Of a DNA stretch of 11,024 nucleotides, positions 1 through 6,886 are shown one piece after another (the stretch's first letter is position 1; each line of letters opens with the position of its first letter). This DNA comes from Gammaproteobacteria bacterium (GTDB taxonomy: Bacteria > Pseudomonadota > Gammaproteobacteria > UBA6429 > Thiohalophilaceae): contig QILH01000004.1 in the NCBI GenBank assembly GCA_003233255.1, positions 1 to 11,024 of the forward strand. Reading direction: 5' to 3'. The notes under the pieces are model-generated. The model ran no database searches. It had not been told where the DNA came from and saw only the letters and a program-made list of their open reading frames with translations. The position numbers and the translations under genes are program-made.

Positions 1-8
1 CTATTTTT

Positions 9-1253
9 TTAAGCCGACGCGGGTAATACCGGAAAATTAACCGGCACGACATTCAACATATCATCCAGTTTTTCTTCCTGCGCCAACATTAAACCTTTGC
101 GGAAATATTCAATCGCGCTATCCGTTTCATCGAGCTGCTCCATTAACAGACCCAATTCTTTATACGTATCTGAACGTGGCTGAATACCAAGACTGGCCTC
201 CAGATACGATTGCGCCTTACCCCATAACTGGTTGCGCTTACACAGACGACCCGCGGTTAATAATAACACCGGGTTATTCTCATTTGTCTTTAACCAGCCT
301 TCAACGGTGGCAAGTTGTTTGTCAGAATCCTTCGCCTCAATTAACCCGTACAAATACACTAATTGCATATCCAGCTCTCGTTTCAGGGTCTCACGAACCA
401 CCTCTTCGGCCGAGTCGTGATCATCCAGGCTTAACAAACATCGCACGTAATGTTGAGTAAGCAAAACATCTCGACGCAAGAGCCTGGGCACACTTTGCCA
501 AACTGATCTCAGTTCATTTACGTTACCATGCTGGGTGGCAGAGGTAATAAGCTCGCGATGAACCACCCGCTCAAGCTCCTGCAATTGTTCCGGGTTAATG
601 ATGTGATATTTTTTCAGGTCAGGTATGATCTTCTTTAAATCAGGCCAGCTTTTTAGCATCTCATAAATGCGCGCCAGTAAAAACAAAACGTGCGGGTGTT
701 TTGGTGAATTTGAGTGCAGTTGCACCAGCGTCGCTAGCGATTGTTCGAGTTGTCCATGCGCAAGCTGTAATTCAGCCTGAGTTAACTGCACCGCAAAACC
801 TGAACCCTGCATGCTTTTGTGCGCAAGCCCTAAATAATTGTCACGCCGCTCAGAGGCTGAGAGTTTTTGTGCCGCACGGGCCGCCGACAAATAATTTAAT
901 AATGGCGTATCACTTTTATTGGCATGGCGAAGCAGAAATCGTTCCGCACGCGCCCAGTTACCTTGCGCTAATTCAATCAGTCCTTTATTGGTATCCCGCC
1001 GCGCGCGCAATGTCTTTTGTCGATCACGCCAGTCACGAAAGGAGGCCGGCATATTCCAGCCTGATATCAGAATGCGTAATATAAAATACAGCACCGAAAA
1101 ACTAATAACCGTCAAAATAATAAAGAGTGACAGGCTAAGCTCTGCAGACTTATAACCCCAGGCAATGATCACATACCCCGGATCCTGATACGCCAACAGA
1201 CTTAATGAGGCCGCAATTAATAATATAAATAGTGTACCGAATAACCACTTCAT
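9..1253 (-). CDS. hemY: HemY, TPR-containing inner-membrane protein linked to heme synthesis
   Basis: This encodes a 414-residue HemY-type protein, the TPR family found at the end of gammaproteobacterial hemCDXY operons (not the protoporphyrinogen oxidase that shares the name in Bacillus). Two hydrophobic segments lie at about residues 2-22 and 42-64, separated by a short loop, followed by a basic stretch (RDWRDRQKTLRARR) that should face the cytoplasm. The rest is helical and repeat-like, with a recognisable TPR near 361-394 (TYKELGLLMEQL and AIEYFRKGL) and weaker repeats at about 90-125 and 187-215. The ATG follows the hemX stop by only 3 bases, so the gene is translated from the same message, although no strong ribosome-binding site is seen. 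Its biochemical role is not settled; family knowledge places it at the membrane in late heme synthesis. The gene is complete, with its stop 8 bases from the window edge. Confidence 0.93.
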   Translation of the reverse strand: MKWLFGTLFILLIAASLSLLAYQDPGYVIIAWGYKSAELSLSLFIILTVISFSVLYFILRILISGWNMPASFRDWRDRQKTLRARRDTNKGLIELAQGNWARAERFLLRHANKSDTPLLNYLSAARAAQKLSASERRDNYLGLAHKSMQGSGFAVQLTQAELQLAHGQLEQSLATLVQLHSNSPKHPHVLFLLARIYEMLKSWPDLKKIIPDLKKYHIINPEQLQELERVVHRELITSATQHGNVNELRSVWQSVPRLLRRDVLLTQHYVRCLLSLDDHDSAEEVVRETLKRELDMQLVYLYGLIEAKDSDKQLATVEGWLKTNENNPVLLLTAGRLCKRNQLWGKAQSYLEASLGIQPRSDTYKELGLLMEQLDETDSAIEYFRKGLMLAQEEKLDDMLNVVPVNFPVLPASA

Positions 1254-1256
1254 CGC

Positions 1257-2402
1257 TTAATTAACCTGCTGTTCCACGACGGCTTTTTCGTTTTGCATTG
1301 CGCGCTTTGCAGATGTTTCATGACCCAGACGATATTTTTGTAAGGCCCGATACGTGTATGCAATATCCGGTAATTCCGGCGCAATCGATTCTTTACTTAG
1401 TTTATTTAAACTATCCAGAGTCGCCATGGTAATGTTTGCCTTAGTATCAAAATGTTCGCCGATCCACTCTGCTGCGGTATCAATACGTTCTTTATATACT
1501 GCGGGCTGACCCGCCAACATGGCAAGGCGCGCCTGCTCCAGTTGCAGACGAACATTCTCGATTAGAAAAAAACGCTCTTTGGGTGCAAGCATCGGCTGCA
1601 GCGGTGCCTCATGATCGCGGATCTGAACCAAACCTTTTAAGTCTTTCCAGATCGCGGCCGGTAATTGCGACCATGAATCTACCTGCGAAGCAACGTGTTC
1701 TTTTTCCTGTTCCGGTATCGCTCTGGATTTCGGATCGGGTGTTTGCAGAGGAAGCTTATCGATCTCTTTGTTGATCGCACTCAATTGCAACGACAGACCC
1801 GCCAGGTCGGCTTGCGGTATTTGCCTGAGTTCCTGCACCGCCTCAGCAATCACTTTGCGGACGCCAATGATACCCGGGTCACCCGTATCACGCAGACGCT
1901 GGTCGGCAGATTCAAGTGCAACGATGGCCGTGTTGATGTCGCGCTCAAATAACAAACGGTAATTGGCCAGTTGAATCAAGTATTCTGATTCCATTAATAG
2001 CCAGTCTTTACGCAGGTGCTGATTTTTTTCACGCAACACATCGATATAGTCGGTCATCTCCTGTTGACTGACCTGCATCGCTGCAACGCGTTTCATAACA
2101 CTATCTTCGAATGCCTGATTGTGTTCTGTATAGGCCGTTTGAGAGCGCTGCATTGTGGTTAGCGTTTCTGTGGTTTGTAAATAAAATTGATAAGCATAAT
2201 TGCCCGCAACCCCGAACACGCCAAGCACGATAACAAACAACACAATCGATACGATACTGAGATTAGATTTTTTAGCCGATACACTTTTCGTCCGGCTCTT
2301 CTTCGGCTTATCTGCGCCAGGCTTACCCGCATCCGCCGTTTGCGACCCGCCTGTGCTCGCACCCGACTTATGGTCATTTTTATTTGTCTGCTCGTCACTC
2401 AC
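1257..2402 (-). CDS. hemX: HemX, single-pass membrane protein of the hem operon
   Basis: This encodes a 381-residue HemX-family protein, annotated in some genomes as a putative uroporphyrinogen-III C-methyltransferase although it lacks the methyltransferase fold. The first 47 residues are polar and rich in Lys, Ser, Gly and Ala (probably disordered, cytoplasmic). One membrane segment spans about 48-71 (IVSIVLFVIVLGVFGVAGNY). A long, mostly helical domain follows, with coiled-coil character at 75-135 and the family-typical WLLMESEYLIQLANYRL at about 134-150. The start is GTG: no ATG or TTG lies upstream in frame between hemD and this codon, and a GGAG lies 11 bases upstream, a rather long spacing. 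It sits between hemD and hemY as in other gammaproteobacteria. The family's function is unproven; a scaffold or regulatory role at the membrane is inference. Confidence 0.93.
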   Translation of the reverse strand: MSDEQTNKNDHKSGASTGGSQTADAGKPGADKPKKSRTKSVSAKKSNLSIVSIVLFVIVLGVFGVAGNYAYQFYLQTTETLTTMQRSQTAYTEHNQAFEDSVMKRVAAMQVSQQEMTDYIDVLREKNQHLRKDWLLMESEYLIQLANYRLLFERDINTAIVALESADQRLRDTGDPGIIGVRKVIAEAVQELRQIPQADLAGLSLQLSAINKEIDKLPLQTPDPKSRAIPEQEKEHVASQVDSWSQLPAAIWKDLKGLVQIRDHEAPLQPMLAPKERFFLIENVRLQLEQARLAMLAGQPAVYKERIDTAAEWIGEHFDTKANITMATLDSLNKLSKESIAPELPDIAYTYRALQKYRLGHETSAKRAMQNEKAVVEQQVN

Positions 2403-2460
2403 TGCACTGGTTACTCCATAATAATACGGTCGATTTGCATGGCGACAAATTCTACCGTGA

Positions 2461-3246
2461 TCAGGAAACGGATTTTAACGCATTCAGTATGCCAGATTCC
2501 AAATCCGATTCATGCTCTGGTTCAACAACAACCGGTTTAAGTGTAAACCCTAGCTGTTGGGCATGCATTGCGATCCGTGAATGAATCACCACGATTTGTT
2601 TATCAAACACCCAGCTTTGTTGATCACGTCGGGCGCAGTCGGCCAGATGCTGCATCGCATTGGAGCTACTTACCACGATGGCATCCACATCCGCTTCCTC
2701 GTTAGTAAGCACTCGCTTAGTCTTAAGCCGTTGATATACTTCAGCATATTCAACTGCTGCCCCTCGCTGGTGCAGAACTGTGGCAAGATGCTCCCGGCCT
2801 GACTGGCCTCGCACGATTAGAATGCGGCTGCCCTGAATTGATTGCAGGGCATCCAGTGCCAGTAAACCCTCGGAATCAAATGAATCGACCGGCATGAAAT
2901 CGACGGCCTGGTGCCGGGTGATTAATTCATCGGCGGTTCCACGGCCCATCGCCGCCACCTTGAGCGTGGCGGGCAGGCCAGTTTCCACATTCGCAACGGC
3001 GTTAGTCTGCAGAAAATCCCAGGCATATTTAACCGCATTACGGCTAACAAAAATAATCAGTTGATAGTGTGCGAGATTTTCGAGAACGGGCGGCATGACC
3101 GCAACCGGCTTAATCTCAAGCAGGGGAAAATATTTTGCCTCACCCCCGTGGGTTGAAATCGCCCGCAGCAATGCAGATGCCTGTGCTTCGGGACGAGTGA
3201 CGAGCACCTTTAAACCATTAAGCTGAAGATCCTCAGCTTTGCCCAT
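2461..3246 (-). CDS. hemD: Uroporphyrinogen-III synthase
   Basis: HemD cyclises hydroxymethylbilane while inverting ring D, giving uroporphyrinogen III, the branch point to heme, siroheme and corrinoids. The product is 261 residues and cytosolic. This is a poorly conserved family, but the usual landmarks are present: VLVTRPEAQA near 14-23, PLLEIKP near 41-47, the FVSRNAV segment at 66-72, VAAMGRGTADEL near 97-108, SEGLLAL near 125-131, ILIVRGQSGREHLA near 142-155 and VVSSSNAM near 191-198. I chose the ATG at 3246: it precedes the TRPEA motif by a normal distance, has a GGA 8 bases upstream, and overlaps the end of hemC by 14 bases, which suggests translational coupling. The reading frame stays open 25 codons further upstream, but that extension lies inside hemC and looks unlike HemD. 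Confidence 0.95.
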   Translation of the reverse strand: MGKAEDLQLNGLKVLVTRPEAQASALLRAISTHGGEAKYFPLLEIKPVAVMPPVLENLAHYQLIIFVSRNAVKYAWDFLQTNAVANVETGLPATLKVAAMGRGTADELITRHQAVDFMPVDSFDSEGLLALDALQSIQGSRILIVRGQSGREHLATVLHQRGAAVEYAEVYQRLKTKRVLTNEEADVDAIVVSSSNAMQHLADCARRDQQSWVFDKQIVVIHSRIAMHAQQLGFTLKPVVVEPEHESDLESGILNALKSVS

Positions 3247-4165
3247 ACAATGATTCCAGAATTTTACCCGCGCCACGCGCCAATAAATCTTCGCCGAGCA
3301 CATCGCCCATCTCCTGCGCATTCGCTATCGGCCCGGCGATCTCGGCACGAATAATTTCGCTGCCGTCCACCGTGCCCACCAGTCCGCGCAGCAGCAGGGC
3401 ATCGTGAGAGAGTTCGGCAAATCCAGCAATCGGTACCTGGCAGCCACCATTCAGTCGGGTATTCATCGCCCGCTCAGCCATCACGCGATAGCCTGTTTCT
3501 TTGTGGTGTAATGGCTGGATAAGATTATTCACGCGAGCATCATCAATACGACATTCAAGACCCACCGCACCCTGGCCGATGGCAGGCAAGCTGATCTCGG
3601 GTGAAAGTCGTTCGCTGATGCGCTCTTCCATCCCGAGTCGAATCAATCCGGCTGCGGCCAGGATAATCGCGTCGTAACCACCGGCGTCAAGTTTGCCCAG
3701 ACGCGTGTTAACATTTCCACGCAGATCCAGAATCTCCAGATCAGGGCGCTCCGCTTTTAACTGGCATTGGCGGCGCAAGCTCGAGGTGCCAATGCGCGCG
3801 CCCTGCGGTAACGAATAGAACGTCTCGTGCTCGTTGGAGACAAAGGCATCGCGTGGATCTTCGCGAGAACAAATGACCGGTAAGTGCAGGCCATCCGGCA
3901 ATTCCACAGGTACATCCTTCATCGAATGCACGGCAATATCGGCCTTACCCTCAAGCATGCCGGTTTCCAGTTCTTTCACGAACAGGCCTTTGCCGCCCAC
4001 TTTGGCCAGCGGCGTATCCAGAATTTTGTCGCCCTGGGTGGTCATCTCAATCAATTCAATCTCAAGACCAGGATGAGAATGTTTAAGTAAATCAGCCACA
4101 TAGTTGGCCTGCCACAGCGCTAACTGGCTCTTGCGCGTCGCAATTCGGAGTAATGAATCAGTCAT
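3233..4165 (-). CDS. hemC: Hydroxymethylbilane synthase (porphobilinogen deaminase)
   Basis: HemC joins four porphobilinogen molecules into hydroxymethylbilane in the cytosol, using a covalently bound dipyrromethane cofactor. The protein is 310 residues, normal for the family. Cys242 in LNGGCQVPIAG is the cofactor attachment site, Asp84 in HSMKDVP is the catalytic acid, and Arg131-Arg132 in GTSSLRR bind substrate acid groups; the numbering agrees with what I recall for the E. coli enzyme. The N-terminal RIATRKSQLALWQ and the motif LPAIGQGA near 193-200 are also typical. It is the first gene of the hem group and points away from the thioredoxin-fold gene across about 90 bases. I see no good Shine-Dalgarno sequence before the ATG and no convincing sigma-70 promoter, only an AT-rich leader. 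Confidence 0.98.
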   Translation of the reverse strand: MTDSLLRIATRKSQLALWQANYVADLLKHSHPGLEIELIEMTTQGDKILDTPLAKVGGKGLFVKELETGMLEGKADIAVHSMKDVPVELPDGLHLPVICSREDPRDAFVSNEHETFYSLPQGARIGTSSLRRQCQLKAERPDLEILDLRGNVNTRLGKLDAGGYDAIILAAAGLIRLGMEERISERLSPEISLPAIGQGAVGLECRIDDARVNNLIQPLHHKETGYRVMAERAMNTRLNGGCQVPIAGFAELSHDALLLRGLVGTVDGSEIIRAEIAGPIANAQEMGDVLGEDLLARGAGKILESLYGQS

Positions 4166-4225
4166 ATTTATATAGGGATAAAATATTATTATTGAACAAA
4201 CGGCCTTAAAAGACGACCAAACACT

Positions 4226-4231
4226 TATAAT
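4226..4231 (+). promoter_or_regulatory. Candidate -10 box for the thioredoxin-fold gene
   Basis: A perfect TATAAT lies 26 bases before the chosen ATG in the divergent hemC spacer. No good -35 box is found 16-18 bases upstream (the bases there read GCCTTA or similar), so this may be an extended or activator-dependent promoter, or chance in AT-rich DNA. The sequence TTATAA here also reads symmetrically on the other strand. Confidence 0.35.
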
Positions 4232-4257
4232 ACACTAATTATTTACGGACGGTGGCG

Positions 4258-4788
4258 ATGAAATCAGGTAAGCGTTTGCGCATTCAGCTTCTTCTGCTCA
4301 GCGGATTACTGGCCAGCTTTTCAATAAGCGGGGCAGCAGAATACTTTGATGCTGAGGATCTGCCGCCCGTCAACATCATCAACACGGAAGATTTCCGCGT
4401 CGACAGCCTGCTGGCGATAAAGAAAAAGGCCCCAATCCTTATCCTGTTCGCAATGGAAGGCTGCGCCTATTGTCAGTATGTTGAAGAAGAACATCTGAAA
4501 CCGATGTTACGTAATGACGACTATGGCAAAAAAGTCATTATCCGCCGCGTGATGACCGACGACTACGATGATCTGATCGATTTTGATGGCAAGACTATTT
4601 CAAGTCTGGACTTTTCTGCACGTTATAATGCCGACATGACCCCCACGGTGGTATTCCTGGATCAAAACGGTAAACAACTGTCGCGTATTTTAGGTGTTCG
4701 AAATACAGAATTATACGGTGGCGATCTGGATGACAGCCTGGATCTATCTTTACAAATGATTCGCAAACAACTCGCTTCGTTGCAGTAA
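4258..4788 (+). CDS. Exported thioredoxin-fold protein with CAYC active site
   Basis: This encodes a 176-residue periplasmic thioredoxin-like protein, similar in layout to SoxW-like and other single-domain thioredoxin-fold proteins. A signal peptide is clear: a basic start (MKSGKRLR), a hydrophobic core (LLLLSGLLASFSI), and probable cleavage after SGA or SGAA near residue 26-27. The mature part has the beta strand PILILFAMEG, the active-site C69-A-Y-C72, and the cis-proline loop MTPTVVFLD with Pro129. The two-cysteine motif points to disulfide reduction, isomerisation or binding of a thiol partner; the actual partner is unknown. An in-frame GTG lies two codons upstream at 4252, but the GGA at 4247-4249 is well spaced only for the ATG. 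The gene is divergent from hemC and convergent with algR. A link to cytochrome or heme handling is inference from position only. Confidence 0.85.
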   Translation: MKSGKRLRIQLLLLSGLLASFSISGAAEYFDAEDLPPVNIINTEDFRVDSLLAIKKKAPILILFAMEGCAYCQYVEEEHLKPMLRNDDYGKKVIIRRVMTDDYDDLIDFDGKTISSLDFSARYNADMTPTVVFLDQNGKQLSRILGVRNTELYGGDLDDSLDLSLQMIRKQLASLQ

Positions 4789-4896
4789 ATCGTCTATCCA
4801 TTATTCTGCTGGAAAAGAAATTCATTCACCTGCTTAAATTCCCTTTACCCCGTAAATAACAAGAGTTTTTCTTTTCACCGCATTGAACAAAAACGA
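4789..4896. other. Convergent spacer between thioredoxin-fold gene and algR
   Basis: These 108 bases separate two converging genes, so transcription must end here from both sides. It contains short T and A runs (near 4866-4875 and 4888-4893) but I could not find a strong GC-rich hairpin next to them, so no terminator is called. Confidence 0.4.
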
Positions 4897-5640
4897 TTAC
4901 ATCGACTTCATTACCTTGCGTACTGTGGGCAGATGTCGGCGGCTCACCTCAAGCGTATCATCCGCACCAAGTAATTTTATCTGATGCCCACCGCCTTTAA
5001 GTTTATCCAGTGCCGCAATCGATTTACGTGCGACCAATGCGTTGCGGTGTACACGCAAAAATACATCTTCAAATTCTTCTTCTAATGATCGCAGCGATTC
5101 TTCAATCAAGACCGTGCCCTGTGTATAACGCACCGTGACATATTTATGTTCGGCCAATAAATACAAAATATCATTGATATCGATCAAGCGTAACTCATCC
5201 CCCAGGCGCGCGCTGATATGCTGACGCCGTTGTGTCTCCTGATCCTGTAAATTAATTTTTTCTAATTGCGCTTTGCTCAGGCGTTTTGCAGACTCAAGTG
5301 CATCCTGCAGCCGCTCTTTGCGAATCGGTTTTAACAGGTAATCAACCGCATGAGCATCAAAAGCCGTTAATGCGTATTCGTCATAGGCCGTCGTAAATAT
5401 AATTGCCGGCGGTGCATCCAGTTTCATAATGTGTTGAGCCGCCTCGATACCATCCATACCCGGCATGCGAATATCCAGTAAGACCACGTCCGGAGTATGT
5501 TGCTGGCAAAGTAAAACCGCCTGCTCACCATTGCTGCCTTCAGCGCAACACTCACCCAGCTGCAGCTCAGTAACAATCAGTTTTAATCTTTGCCGTGCCA
5601 GGGGCTCGTCATCAACGATCAGTATCTTCATTATGCTCAT
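4897..5640 (-). CDS. algR: AlgR-type LytTR response regulator
   Basis: This is a 247-residue cytosolic response regulator of the AlgR/LytR class. The receiver domain covers about residues 4-120: acidic pair Asp10-Asp11, phosphoacceptor Asp56 in VVLLDIRMPGMDG, Thr84 in IFTTAYDEYA and Lys104 in YLLKPI are all present, so normal phosphorylation is expected. A linker of about 20 residues leads to a LytTR DNA-binding domain at about 143-245, with family residues in FLRVHRNALVA and VSRRHLPTVRKVM. The gene overlaps the upstream kinase gene by 29 bases from the first ATG, or by 20 from the second ATG (codon 4, beginning MKILIVDDEP); neither has a strong ribosome-binding site and either start is possible. 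In Pseudomonas AlgR controls alginate, type IV pili and other surface traits; whether it does so here cannot be read from the window. Confidence 0.94.
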   Translation of the reverse strand: MSIMKILIVDDEPLARQRLKLIVTELQLGECCAEGSNGEQAVLLCQQHTPDVVLLDIRMPGMDGIEAAQHIMKLDAPPAIIFTTAYDEYALTAFDAHAVDYLLKPIRKERLQDALESAKRLSKAQLEKINLQDQETQRRQHISARLGDELRLIDINDILYLLAEHKYVTVRYTQGTVLIEESLRSLEEEFEDVFLRVHRNALVARKSIAALDKLKGGGHQIKLLGADDTLEVSRRHLPTVRKVMKSM

Positions 5641-6676
5641 TCTGGTAAGGCCAGGTTAATGTAACTGAATAACTACGCTTGTCTTCAAAAACATGTAAAT
5701 CTCCCTTACCGGGAAACAGAGTCTGCAATCGATCACGAATATTTTGCTGGGCAATATGATTGCCTTTGTTTTCACTGCCACGCACCAGTGGTACCGGATT
5801 GTGAATGATCAAACGAATCATACCTTTGTCTTTATCACCGCTAATATTAATCGAACCGCCTTCTGTTCGCGGCTCGATACCATGATAGATAGCATTCTCC
5901 AGCAAAGGCTGAACCAACAAGGGCGGTACATAACTGTCCCTGGGTATCGATTCTACGTCCCAGTTTACCTTTAATCGATCACCCAGCCGAAAACGTTCAA
6001 TTTCAAGATATCGTTCACACAGGGTTAGCTCATCGTGAAAACTGTGAAACTGACGCGCATCTCCCAGTGACGCTCGAAACAGATCGGCCAGATCATGTAC
6101 CGCGGCTTCGGCCTGATCGGGATTCGATTTGGTCAAACTGGCAATGGTGTTCATACTATTGAAAAAGAAATGGGGCCGAATCCGCGACTGTAATGCTTGC
6201 AGTCGAGCCTCGGCCTCGGAGCGAACCTTCAGCTTCCATTGGTGTTGTACGTAAAAATAACGCAATATCGGCCCGGTCAACACGAAGGTGATCAGGATCG
6301 AATGCGACACAAATGAAAAATGCGAAAGTCGCTGCGGGGCACCCGGATAAACATACCAGTAAGCCAGCTCGCTAATGGCAAAAACGACCAGTAAAACAAT
6401 AAGATAACTCACAATCGCCACCACCCGGGCGGAATAACGACAGAGCAGGGGCCTCACGGCACACAGGGCATAACAGCTGCTCAGCGCACTCCATTGCACA
6501 TACATCGAGATCAGGCCCAGATCCTCCCAACGGGTATGGTAGGCACCGGTTTGTGGAATCAACACCACTAAAAAAGCAAATAACTGCGCGATCACCACCA
6601 CGAAGAACACCATGCTGAGCGAGCAAAGATTCGGTATAAAACACTCGTTTTTATCGAATTGAACGGACGTTTTCAC
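5612..6676 (-). CDS. algZ: AlgZ/FimS-type membrane sensor histidine kinase
   Basis: This 354-residue LytS/AlgZ-class sensor kinase is the partner of the AlgR-like regulator. Four hydrophobic segments at about 20-40, 54-74, 85-107 and 122-142 form the membrane sensor; there is no periplasmic ligand domain of any size. The His_kinase region starts near 158, with the phosphoacceptor His169 in SRIRPHFFFNSMNTIASL. The N box is VQPLLENAIYHGIEP at 255-269. The usual DxGxG segment of the ATP site is replaced by IHNPVP near 291-296, and the last box reads GNHIAQQNIRDRLQ, features I recall as usual in the AlgZ branch. The start is GTG; a stop codon lies two codons upstream in frame, and the N-terminal CFIPNLCS fits family members, so a later ATG (codon 22) is unlikely. 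Its 3' end overlaps algR, indicating co-transcription. Confidence 0.92.
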   Translation of the reverse strand: MKTSVQFDKNECFIPNLCSLSMVFFVVVIAQLFAFLVVLIPQTGAYHTRWEDLGLISMYVQWSALSSCYALCAVRPLLCRYSARVVAIVSYLIVLLVVFAISELAYWYVYPGAPQRLSHFSFVSHSILITFVLTGPILRYFYVQHQWKLKVRSEAEARLQALQSRIRPHFFFNSMNTIASLTKSNPDQAEAAVHDLADLFRASLGDARQFHSFHDELTLCERYLEIERFRLGDRLKVNWDVESIPRDSYVPPLLVQPLLENAIYHGIEPRTEGGSINISGDKDKGMIRLIIHNPVPLVRGSENKGNHIAQQNIRDRLQTLFPGKGDLHVFEDKRSYSVTLTWPYQNEHNEDTDR

Positions 6677-6698
6677 AATCTAGATCATATTCCCTGAG

Positions 6699-6833
6699 TT
6701 AGTCATCCCCGCTGCGTGCATCCCGATGTTCATCTTTCAGGGCCACGCCATAAACATAGCGTAAGCCAGCCCGGTTGACGAGCACCGAATCGACATTCAG
6801 CATGCTTATCGTCAGCGATATTGAGCTCGACAC
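6699..6833 (-). CDS. Possible small ORF, unrecognised, in the algZ-argH spacer
   Basis: On the minus strand a frame from a GTG at 6833 (44 residues) or an ATG at 6803 (34 residues) reads to a TAA at 6699, ending in NVDSVLVNRAGLRYVYGVALK and a charged tail. I do not recognise it. The residue mix looks protein-like, and an overlapping frame upstream (starting near 6886, with VTFIKYIGVELNIADD) also looks protein-like, which may mean the remains of one gene broken by a frameshift. No clear ribosome-binding site precedes either start, and the stretch also holds the likely argH promoter. It could be chance. Confidence 0.2.
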   Translation of the reverse strand: MSSSISLTISMLNVDSVLVNRAGLRYVYGVALKDEHRDARSGDD

Positions 6834-6849
6834 CGATATACTTTATAAA
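6821..6849 (+). promoter_or_regulatory. argH: Candidate sigma-70 promoter for argH
   Basis: TTGAGC at 6821-6826 and TATAAA at 6844-6849 are separated by exactly 17 bases, a good sigma-70 arrangement. Transcription would start near 6856, leaving a leader of about 30 bases before the argH ATG, which has GGGA at 6877-6880 as ribosome-binding site. I see no arginine-repressor operator that I can defend. Confidence 0.5.
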
Positions 6850-6886
6850 GGTAACCTGTTCACCGCATTTGTAAACGGGATACCGC

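Noticed and set aside
701..1084. 127-codon plus-strand frame opposite hemY
   Set aside because: It is a shadow of hemY, which has clear membrane and TPR features; the shadow itself shows no domain.
3247..3321. Longer hemD start 25 codons upstream
   Set aside because: The extra residues are read inside hemC and do not resemble the HemD N-terminus; the internal ATG has better spacing to a GGA.
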